From Proteobacteria bacterium SPGG2 (GTDB lineage Bacteria; Pseudomonadota; Gammaproteobacteria; Acidiferrobacterales; SPGG2): a DNA stretch of 5,216 bases. A program made the translations under genes and the position numbers. The stretch covers positions 1-5,216 of the forward strand of contig LXTK01000186.1 in NCBI GenBank assembly GCA_001643475.1, given 5' to 3'. Numbering within the stretch: the stretch's first letter is position 1; the number at the start of each line of letters is the position of its first letter. This document shows positions 1-5,216 of this stretch, piece after piece. The notes under the pieces were generated by a model. That model saw only the letters and a program-made list of their open reading frames with translations. It was not told the origin of the DNA and did not search any database.

Positions 1-178
1 CCACGCCGACATAGACCACTAATACAACCAACGCCGCCATTGCCAAACGGCGCCGTCGCACCTGTCGCCACGGCGCACGCAGATGCTCGTGGCGTAAGGC
101 GTACACAGCAAAAGCAATGACGGCTCCGAGTAACAGAAAGATGAGTCTATCGGTCCAGAGGAAAACAAGTTGCGGCAT
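1..178 (-). CDS. Peptide-type ABC transporter permease, DppC/YejE-like, N-terminal part (cut by left edge)
   Basis: Only the first 59 codons are inside the window; the frame is open to the left edge. The ATG (178-176) shares its A with the last base of the preceding permease's TAA stop (TAATG), and no clear Shine-Dalgarno is seen, so translation probably restarts from the upstream gene. The visible protein starts MPQLVFLWTDRL and has a hydrophobic helix at about residues 12-29. A basic linker follows (LRAPWRQVRRRR, about 33-44), then a second hydrophobic stretch from about 45. The basic stretch plus second helix resembles the usual N-terminus of DppC/OppC/YejE permeases, so the first helix is an N-terminal addition. 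The conserved permease loop (EAA motif) lies outside the window, so the assignment rests on operon position and this N-terminus. The expected role is the second half of the membrane channel of a peptide importer, paired with the permease encoded just upstream. Confidence 0.72.
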   Translation of the reverse strand, partial: MPQLVFLWTDRLIFLLLGAVIAFAVYALRHEHLRAPWRQVRRRRLAMAALVVLVVYVGV

Positions 179-1155
179 TAGTTTAGACGCACGCGGGGAT
201 CTACCAGGGTGTAACTAATATCCGTTAAGAGATAACCGATGACGTATAGCACTGCGCCCAAGAACACCATGCCTCGCACAATACCAAAATCTTGGTGACG
301 TATGGCGTCGATAGTATAGCTACCAAGACCGGGTATGCCGAAGAATGACTCCATGATCAGGCTACCGATAAACAACAGCGGAATTACCGCGACCACTCCA
401 GTCAAGATGGGAATCATGGCGTTCTTCAGTACATGCTGAAACAACACCCGGAATTCTGACAGCCCTTTCGCCCGCCCGGTGCGCACATAGTCTTTGTTGA
501 TCTCTTCTAAGAAAAAAGTGCGATACAGGCGCGTACCAGCGCCAATGCCGTACACTGCGCCAATAATGACGGGTAGGATGACGAACTTGATGGCGTGCCA
601 GCTCGTGTCATAACCAGAAATCGGTACCAACCGAAGCAGCTTACCGACCAAATACTGACCGCCGATGATGTAGAACAATGTAGAGATAGACATCAAGATG
701 ACGCACAGCACCACACCCCAAGTGTCCAGATACATGCCCCGGAAGAACGCCAGCAACATCGCAAATGTGATGTTGACCAGAACGCCGATCAACAAGGTGG
801 GCAAGGCGATAGCCAAGCTGGGCCACATACGCTCGCCGATGTCCTGACTGATATCACGACCATCATCGGCCCGCCCAAAGTCAAACAAAAACAATCTGAC
901 GGAATGCTTGAAGAAAATCGTATCTGTAAGCTGCGCCGCCCCGGTTGCATCAGCGTTATACAGCAGGGGCTTGTCGTAGCCATGGCCGATCTTCCATTTC
1001 TCGATCGCCTCAGGCGTAACGCGCTTTACCCCTAGCTGCAGGCGGGCGACGTCATCCGGGGTGTTAACGAAAAAAAATAGCGTAAAGGTAAGAAGGTTTA
1101 CACCGATGAGAATGGGAATTGCATAAAGAATTCGACGAACGATATAGGCGATCAC
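178..1155 (-). CDS. Peptide-type ABC transporter permease, DppB/YejB-like
   Basis: Inner-membrane permease subunit of a dipeptide/oligopeptide-type ABC importer, 325 aa, close to the usual size of DppB (about 340). The start is taken as GTG at 1155-1153, because the protein then begins VIAYIVRRILYAIP, the typical first helix of this family (Y-I-x-R-R-x-L). Reading from further upstream would add 36 polar residues that overlap the preceding gene. Predicted helices lie at about 9-29, 114-138, 146-166, 188-206, 246-270 and 294-313, giving the usual six. A periplasmic stretch lies at about 31-110. The ATPase-contacting EAA loop is clear at about 217-235 (EEINKDYVRTGRAKGLSEF), followed by NAMIPILT and the family C-terminal signatures FFGIPGLGSY and TLVDPRVR. 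The start overlaps the stop of the binding-protein gene by 4 bp (GTGA). An AAGGAAGGA stretch about 11 nt upstream may serve as ribosome binding site. The substrate cannot be told from the permease. Confidence 0.93.
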   Translation of the reverse strand: MIAYIVRRILYAIPILIGVNLLTFTLFFFVNTPDDVARLQLGVKRVTPEAIEKWKIGHGYDKPLLYNADATGAAQLTDTIFFKHSVRLFLFDFGRADDGRDISQDIGERMWPSLAIALPTLLIGVLVNITFAMLLAFFRGMYLDTWGVVLCVILMSISTLFYIIGGQYLVGKLLRLVPISGYDTSWHAIKFVILPVIIGAVYGIGAGTRLYRTFFLEEINKDYVRTGRAKGLSEFRVLFQHVLKNAMIPILTGVVAVIPLLFIGSLIMESFFGIPGLGSYTIDAIRHQDFGIVRGMVFLGAVLYVIGYLLTDISYTLVDPRVRLN

Positions 1156-3338
1156 CGCTCTACCCGTCCTTCCTTGCGCATGTAAGTAACAACCACCGGT
1201 ACCGCGCTGATCGCCAGCACGAGTCCGAACAGGCCAACCGGCCATAGTACTGGCTTGTTCCACTGTTCGCGCCTTTCTGCCCGTAACAACGGGTCGACAC
1301 GAATATATTTAAGCGTGTTATTTGCCAAATTGTTTGGTTCGAGGTTATAAACCCAGGGGTTGTGCAATATGAACCGTTTGGGATGAAGCCCCCAGACCCA
1401 GGGTGCATCGCGCTGCGCAATGTCCAACATATGGTCGATAATACGAGCGCGCGCAGGACCATTGTCCATGTTCTTCATCTGCTCAAACAGACGATCAAAT
1501 TCGGGGCTCTCATAGTTCGACGCGTTCTCGCCGTCTTCACCTACTTTCTTATTCGGACCATACAGCAGGAACAGAAAATTTTCGGGGTCCGGATAGTCGG
1601 CATTCCAACCCCAACGAAAGATCTGAGCATTACCCTCGCGCATCTTCTTTTGAAAGCGATTGTAGTCCGTAGCGCGCCCGACCAACTGGATATTAAGCTT
1701 CTGAAATTGTTTACGCATCCAATCGAAATCAGCCTTAGCCTCCGGTCCCGCTGCCGGCGTATCAAAGTACAACAACAGTGGTTTACCAGTGGCATTATCA
1801 CGACCATTAGGGTAGTCGGCCTCCGTCAAGAGACGCTGTGCGACCTCGATCGGCTTTCGTCTTAGCTGCCCATCAACGCAGTCATAAACGTAAGTGTTTC
1901 TGCCTTTGCAGCCAGCACGGTAACCGAATATTCCTGGTGGCAGGGGTCCTTGGGCAGCGATCCCGCGGCCGTTACGGAAAATCAGTATGTATTGTTCGTA
2001 GTCGATGGCAATCGATATCGCCTGGCGCAACTTGCGGCTACGCTCACTGTAACCGCCCACCACTGGGTCCAGCATGTTGAATCCAAGGTAGTAGGTCGAG
2101 GGTGCGACACTCGTCAAAAGACGGATACCCTTGGCTCGCATCTCTGGTGTCAATTCCGTATCGCCGCCGGTCGTCATCCGGATCGTCTGATCAAAACTTT
2201 CCGCCAACACATCCGAACGATCCGAATAGCCTTGAAGAAACTTGTTCCACCTGGGTATGTTCTCCTTCTCCAGGCTATAAATCGCCTTGTCGATAAACGG
2301 CAGCCGTTGTCCCGCGTCCGCCAGCAGCCCCTTGTCAACATCACCTTTCTTACCTTCGCTTGGGTAACGCTCATCGTGAAACTTGGGATTGCGTTCCAGT
2401 ATCATTCGTAGATTGGGGTTGTTGACCGTGAGCATATAGGGCCCGGTGCCAACGGGATACCAATCAAGCGTCAGGTTTTGGTCCGCCATACCGGCTTGTG
2501 AAAAGAACCGATCCGCTTCCGGGGGCATGGGCGCAAAGAAAGGCATCGCCATCCAATAACGGAATTGCGGATACTTGCCACGAATCTTGACTCGGTAGGT
2601 ATAACGATCCACCTGTTCCACGCCAGCTAGTGAATAGCGCGTCAGGTCCAGGAACGCCTGATCCGCCAACTGACGCTGGGCGGCTTGTAGTTCGCGCGCA
2701 TAGTCCCCCAGTCCGACAATATATTCGCTCATCAGACTCAGGATCGGAGAATGCAACTTCGGATGAGCTAGACGCTTGATTTGGTAAACGTAGTCAGCGG
2801 CAACAAGTTCGCGAGTGCCAGTCAGCGGAAAGTCAGCGATGCGCCGCCATTGGCGAAGCTGTGCCGGCTTGAGATCGTGATAAGCAAAATGGCCGTTGTC
2901 ATCCTGGGCAAAACAAGGGTGAGGTTGATAATAGATCCCAGGCCGGATACGTATTTCATACACACTATGGGCGATATCCGCGACGGCAGCGTCGGCAGAT
3001 AGTTGCCGGCCGCGCTTATCGTAGTAGAGCGGTTTTGGAACCGCAGTGGCAGTCAGTGGAATCAGCGTATAAGGACGTTTCAGATAGTGATATTGAAAAG
3101 GGGGCTCATAGATTTGCGCGATAATCTCGTATTCGTTCGAACTGTAGGACCGCGCAGGATCGAGTGTCTTCGGACGTTCCCTGAAGAATGAATAGAGAGT
3201 GTTGGCCTGTTCATCGCTGGCGGGATAAGGATTATTCCAAGCCGCCAGCGTTTGCCCCGAAAGCATCGTAAGGATGATAACAACAAACGCGGGCATTGCA
3301 GATGTCCATAACAACGCCGACAGTCGTCTACAGGTCAT
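1152..3338 (-). CDS. Peptide-type ABC transporter solute-binding protein (SBP_bac_5 family), with C-terminal membrane anchor
   Basis: Substrate-capturing subunit of the importer, 728 aa from ATG 3338-3336. That start gives a proper signal peptide: basic MTCRR, a hydrophobic core at about 15-27, and likely cleavage after GQTLA (about residue 32). The frame stays open to a TTG at 3410, but that adds 24 residues before the signal peptide and lies just at the likely transcription start. Family-5 binding-protein features in order: TLYSFFRERPKTLDPA (about 47-62), ELVAADYVYQIKRL (177-190), the YPVGTGPY motif (294-301), KLRQAISIAIDYEQY (436-450) and GWNADYPDPENF (577-588). It is much longer than DppA (about 535 aa), partly from an insert at about 139-176. 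Unusually, residues 697-719 form a hydrophobic segment followed by a basic tail (MRKEGRVER), which suggests a C-terminal membrane anchor. Substrate is probably peptide-like, but specificity is not visible. First gene of the operon. Confidence 0.92.
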   Translation of the reverse strand: MTCRRLSALLWTSAMPAFVVIILTMLSGQTLAAWNNPYPASDEQANTLYSFFRERPKTLDPARSYSSNEYEIIAQIYEPPFQYHYLKRPYTLIPLTATAVPKPLYYDKRGRQLSADAAVADIAHSVYEIRIRPGIYYQPHPCFAQDDNGHFAYHDLKPAQLRQWRRIADFPLTGTRELVAADYVYQIKRLAHPKLHSPILSLMSEYIVGLGDYARELQAAQRQLADQAFLDLTRYSLAGVEQVDRYTYRVKIRGKYPQFRYWMAMPFFAPMPPEADRFFSQAGMADQNLTLDWYPVGTGPYMLTVNNPNLRMILERNPKFHDERYPSEGKKGDVDKGLLADAGQRLPFIDKAIYSLEKENIPRWNKFLQGYSDRSDVLAESFDQTIRMTTGGDTELTPEMRAKGIRLLTSVAPSTYYLGFNMLDPVVGGYSERSRKLRQAISIAIDYEQYILIFRNGRGIAAQGPLPPGIFGYRAGCKGRNTYVYDCVDGQLRRKPIEVAQRLLTEADYPNGRDNATGKPLLLYFDTPAAGPEAKADFDWMRKQFQKLNIQLVGRATDYNRFQKKMREGNAQIFRWGWNADYPDPENFLFLLYGPNKKVGEDGENASNYESPEFDRLFEQMKNMDNGPARARIIDHMLDIAQRDAPWVWGLHPKRFILHNPWVYNLEPNNLANNTLKYIRVDPLLRAERREQWNKPVLWPVGLFGLVLAISAVPVVVTYMRKEGRVER
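1182..1250 (-). other. C-terminal transmembrane segment of the solute-binding protein
   Basis: Codons 697-719 of the binding protein encode an uninterrupted hydrophobic run (from VLWPVGLFGL to VVVTY) after the polar WNKP and before the positively charged tail MRKEGRVER. By the positive-inside rule the tail would be cytoplasmic, leaving the binding domain in the periplasm and attached to the inner membrane. Classical DppA/OppA of Gram-negative bacteria are free in the periplasm and lack such a segment. Confidence 0.72.
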
Positions 3339-3348
3339 TGCGCGCCCA

Positions 3349-3413
3349 TTGCAACTAGAAGGGATGGAATGGTGAGCATCTACGCTTAGTTTGGATACCC
3401 AGCGTTGCAACTA
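3349..3413. repeat. Pair of 9-bp direct repeats TTGCAACTA in the transporter leader
   Basis: TTGCAACTA occurs at 3349-3357 and again at 3405-3413, 56 bp apart start to start, which is between five and six helical turns. Each contains the palindromic core TTGCAA; the second copy extends to GTTGCAAC. One copy sits at the likely transcription start of the transporter operon and the other just upstream of its start codon. This could be an operator pair, but a chance repeat of this length is possible. Confidence 0.25.
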
Positions 3414-3419
3414 AATACA

Positions 3420-3447
3420 AATATACCAGATTCACGTGCCTTGTCCC
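3420..3447 (-). promoter_or_regulatory. Candidate sigma70-type promoter of the ABC transporter operon
   Basis: On the minus strand GGGACA (3447-3442, 4 of 6 to the -35 consensus) is followed after 16 bp by TATATT (3425-3420, 5 of 6 to the -10 consensus). Transcription would start near 3413, giving an untranslated leader of about 75 nt before the ATG at 3338. This also argues against use of the TTG at 3410 as start codon. Prediction by eye only. Confidence 0.4.
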
Positions 3448-3455
3448 TCTTCCCG

Positions 3456-3483
3456 TCGACACGATTTTTCGCTACTGTATACG
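3456..3483 (+). promoter_or_regulatory. Candidate upstream fabI promoter
   Basis: TCGACA (3456-3461, 5 of 6 to the -35 consensus) and TATACG (3478-3483, 4 of 6 to the -10 consensus) are separated by 16 bp. Transcription would start near 3490 and leave a leader of about 67 nt before the GTG. It lies back to back with the candidate transporter promoter on the other strand. Prediction by eye. Confidence 0.35.
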
Positions 3484-3493
3484 TCGGTTTTCG

Positions 3494-3522
3494 TCGCTAC
3501 CCGAAGACTTAGGCCTTACAAT
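3494..3522 (+). promoter_or_regulatory. Alternative, gene-proximal fabI promoter
   Basis: TACAAT (3517-3522) matches the -10 consensus at 5 of 6 positions, with a weak -35 (TCGCTA, 3494-3499, 3 of 6) at 17 bp spacing. It would give a short leader of roughly 28 nt that still includes the Shine-Dalgarno. Either this or the upstream candidate, or both, may drive fabI. Confidence 0.3.
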
Positions 3523-3542
3523 CACGCGGACTAGAACACCAA

Positions 3543-3548
3543 GGGAGG
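3543..3548 (+). promoter_or_regulatory. Ribosome binding site of fabI
   Basis: GGGAGG lies 8 nt upstream of the GTG at 3557. It is a strong Shine-Dalgarno at near-ideal spacing and fixes this GTG as the start, which also gives the family's conserved MGFL N-terminus. Confidence 0.8.
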
Positions 3549-3556
3549 CTTTAAGC

Positions 3557-4354
3557 GTGGGATTTCTCACTGGAAAACGCGCACTAATCGTCGGTGTCGC
3601 CGGCGAACGCTCTATCGCCTGGGGTGTCGCCAAGGCTATGCACCGTGAAGGGGCCGAGATCGCCTACACCTATCAGAATGACAAGCTGAAGTCACGCGTC
3701 GAAAAACTTGGGTCACAAACCAAATCCGACATCTTCGTACCGTGCGATGTTGCCAGCGACCAACAGATCGATGACGTCTTTTCTCGCTTAGACGACTATT
3801 GGGATGGCCTGGATATTATCGTTCACTCGGTTGCCTTTGCCCCTCGGGAAGAGCTCACGGGATCGATTCTCGACACAATAACACGCGAGGGCTTCCTCGT
3901 GGCTCACGAAATCAGCGCCTACAGTTTTGCTGCCTTAGGCAAGGCCGGTCGCGCATTGATGCAAGACCGCGCGGGCGCCCTACTTACTCTCAGCTACATC
4001 GGCGCCGTGCGTGCGTTACCAAACTACAATGTAATGGGGCTTGCCAAGGCAAGCCTAGAGGCTGCGGTTCGATACATGGCGCAGGCCTTGGGTCCCGAGG
4101 GGATACGCGTCAACGCTGTCTCCGCCGGCCCGATCAGGACGTTAGCAGCCGCAGGGATTTCGGACTTCAAGAAAATGTTGGACTACTATACCAAGACAGC
4201 ACCACTTGGGCGCAGCGTGGATATCGACGAAGTAGGAAATGTGGCGGCGTTCTTGTGCTCAGACCTAGCCTCAGGCATTACGGGAGAAATTACCTATGTC
4301 GACGGCGGTTTCAACGCCGTCGCCCTCGGTACTGGAATGATGGAAACTTCCTAG
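3557..4354 (+). CDS. fabI: Enoyl-[acyl-carrier-protein] reductase, NADH-dependent (FabI)
   Basis: Cytoplasmic short-chain dehydrogenase/reductase that reduces trans-2-enoyl-ACP to acyl-ACP, the last step of each fatty acid elongation cycle. It has 265 aa (E. coli FabI: 262) and aligns almost end to end. The start is GTG, read as Met, giving MGFLTGKRALIVGVAG. Visible landmarks: glycine-rich nucleotide-binding segment GVAGERSIAWG (13-23); Q40 in TYQNDKLK, typical of NADH-using FabI; C63-D64-V65; HSVAFAP (90-96). The catalytic Y147, Y157 and K164 lie in SYIGAVRALPNYNVMGLAK, corresponding to E. coli Y146, Y156 and K163 after a one-residue insertion near 137. SAGPIRTLAA (189-198) and the C-terminal VDGGF follow. 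All key residues are present, so the enzyme should be active and probably essential. It is transcribed divergently from the ABC transporter and converges on the ppiD-like gene with a 3-bp gap. Confidence 0.97.
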   Translation: MGFLTGKRALIVGVAGERSIAWGVAKAMHREGAEIAYTYQNDKLKSRVEKLGSQTKSDIFVPCDVASDQQIDDVFSRLDDYWDGLDIIVHSVAFAPREELTGSILDTITREGFLVAHEISAYSFAALGKAGRALMQDRAGALLTLSYIGAVRALPNYNVMGLAKASLEAAVRYMAQALGPEGIRVNAVSAGPIRTLAAAGISDFKKMLDYYTKTAPLGRSVDIDEVGNVAAFLCSDLASGITGEITYVDGGFNAVALGTGMMETS

Positions 4355-4357
4355 CGA

Positions 4358-5216
4358 CTATAGGCGATTGGGGAAGATCTTGACCTCTGCCCGCTTGCGC
4401 AGACGTGCCAGATAGCTAGCGAAATGTCCCTGACCAAGGCGTTGCCGCAAAACGTTCTCGGCGCGTTGCTCTAGAGCCTCGTCTGCATCCTTGGGCTCTC
4501 CCGACCGAACGCTATTAAGCGCAAACACCGCATAACCTTGGTCACCGAGGTCTGCTTCACCATAGGCCGCTTGATTGCCTTCCGGACTGCGTGTCTGAAA
4601 CACTACATCAACAATACGACGATCGACACCTTGCGGCTTTAAGCGACTTATCAGGCCAGATTGCTTTAGCTCTAAACCGTGTTTCTGTATCAGCGGTTCT
4701 AGCGCTGCGCCCGCCCGCAGCTTTGTTAGGATATCCGCGCCGAGCTCAGCCGCCTGTGCGCGCGCACTTTCTCTCCTGAGCCGTTGTTCAATCTGCGCCC
4801 GCACCTCGGCCAAAGATTCAATGGCTGGCTCACGATGGCCGGTGACCCGAAGCGCGATAAATACCGTTCCCGCAATTTCGATGGGATCGCTATTACGAGA
4901 TTCAATTAACACCTCCGGATGGAATGCCGCCTCGATAACTTTCGGTTGTCTCGTTACACCCGAGCCACCGCTACGGTCGAACCACCCGCTTTGCTGAATT
5001 TCCAACCCCAACACCTTGGCCGCGGGCTCAAGACTATCGGATTGTTCATAGACGATATTGCTCAGTTCCTCAAATTTATCATAAAACTCTTCTTCGCCTT
5101 TGCGTTGGCGCAAGTTCTTCTCGACCTCCAGCTTTGCCTCTTCATAAGGCGTGCGCGCCACTGGCGTGTATTCTGTCAATTTGGCGATGTGATAACCATA
5201 GTTAGTCAGTACCGGT
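4358..5216 (-). CDS. ppiD: PpiD-like periplasmic folding chaperone (peptidylprolyl isomerase D family), C-terminal part (cut by right edge)
   Basis: The frame is open to the right edge, so 285 C-terminal residues of a longer protein are visible (E. coli PpiD: 623 aa). They begin PVLTNYGYHIAKLTEYTP, the closing strand of a parvulin (rotamase) domain, whose usual ending is F/Y-G-Y-H-I. The TTG at 5179 is therefore an internal codon, not a start. The following PYEEAKLEVEKNLRQRK, SNIVYEQSDSLEPAAKVLGL and SGWFDRSGGSG segments match my recollection of the PpiD C-terminal region. It ends in a charged helical stretch, with LRQRLGQGHFASYLARLRKR close to the C-terminus. PpiD is an inner-membrane-anchored periplasmic chaperone near the Sec translocon; its parvulin domain has little isomerase activity in E. 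coli. The membrane anchor and SurA-like N-terminal region lie outside the window. A second-best reading is another SurA/PpiD-type parvulin protein. Confidence 0.88.
   Translation of the reverse strand, partial: PVLTNYGYHIAKLTEYTPVARTPYEEAKLEVEKNLRQRKGEEEFYDKFEELSNIVYEQSDSLEPAAKVLGLEIQQSGWFDRSGGSGVTRQPKVIEAAFHPEVLIESRNSDPIEIAGTVFIALRVTGHREPAIESLAEVRAQIEQRLRRESARAQAAELGADILTKLRAGAALEPLIQKHGLELKQSGLISRLKPQGVDRRIVDVVFQTRSPEGNQAAYGEADLGDQGYAVFALNSVRSGEPKDADEALEQRAENVLRQRLGQGHFASYLARLRKRAEVKIFPNRL

Noticed and set aside
595..1035. 146-codon plus-strand open frame opposite the first permease
   Set aside because: Its Gln/Asp/His-rich product is what the reverse complement of membrane-protein codons gives; no ribosome binding site or motif supports it.
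1156..1263. 36-residue N-terminal extension of the first permease
   Set aside because: The added residues overlap the last part of the binding-protein gene and precede the family's conserved first helix; the GTG at 1155 is the better start.
1362..1865. 167-codon open frame on the plus strand opposite the binding-protein gene
   Set aside because: It lies wholly antisense to a gene with clear family motifs, has no recognisable domain, and its composition is that expected of a complement-strand shadow.
3339..3410. Extended start of the binding protein at TTG 3410
   Set aside because: It would put 24 polar residues ahead of a good signal peptide, lacks a Shine-Dalgarno and lies at the predicted transcription start.
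3833..3835. Alanine at FabI position 93, where E. coli has the glycine changed in some triclosan-resistant mutants
   Set aside because: As I recall, alanine is the natural residue here in other FabI proteins, such as that of S. aureus, which are inhibited by triclosan. The other two well-known positions are unchanged (M160 and F204), so no resistance can be claimed.
3799..4383. 194-codon plus-strand frame overlapping fabI and the ppiD-like 3' end
   Set aside because: It is a shifted frame inside the well-supported fabI, with an arginine-rich product lacking any family motif. It does not indicate a frameshift, since fabI itself is intact from end to end.
4386..4403. Small inverted repeat TCTGC...GCAGA as a terminator of fabI
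   Set aside because: The stem is only 5 bp with an 8-nt loop and no T-run follows on either strand; it lies inside the ppiD-like coding region.

Overview
This window looks like an ordinary chromosomal segment of a proteobacterium, most likely a gammaproteobacterium of moderate GC. The evidence is a FabI close to the E. coli/Pseudomonas type, a PpiD-type periplasmic folding factor (a Gram-negative envelope protein), and a dipeptide/oligopeptide-type ABC importer. Genus cannot be fixed from the sequence alone. I see no mobile element, CRISPR array, tRNA or rRNA.

Left part (1-3338, minus strand): three tightly packed genes of a peptide-type ABC import operon, read from right to left. First is a long family-5 solute-binding protein (3338 to 1152), then a DppB/YejB-type permease (1155 to 178), then the start of a DppC/YejE-type permease that runs off the left edge (178 to 1). 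The junctions overlap by 4 bp (GTGA) and 1 bp (TAATG), so the three are probably one translationally coupled transcript. The ATPase genes expected for such an importer are not in the window and probably lie further left. Two things are unusual compared with the textbook Dpp/Opp design: the binding protein has a C-terminal transmembrane segment as well as a signal peptide, and the second permease begins with an extra transmembrane helix.

Middle (3339-3556): a 218-bp divergent intergenic region. It holds a plausible minus-strand promoter for the transporter, two weaker plus-strand promoter candidates for fabI, a 9-bp direct repeat on the transporter side and a strong Shine-Dalgarno in front of fabI.

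Right part (3557-5216): fabI (plus strand, complete, GTG start), the NADH-dependent enoyl-ACP reductase of fatty acid synthesis, converges on the 3' end of a ppiD-like gene (minus strand, cut by the right edge) with only 3 bp between stop codons and no visible terminator. The order ppiD - fabI - peptide ABC transporter resembles a Pseudomonas neighbourhood as I recall it. The genes serve separate jobs (peptide uptake, membrane lipid synthesis, envelope protein folding). I found no convincing new biological system; the membrane-anchored importer architecture is the best lead.
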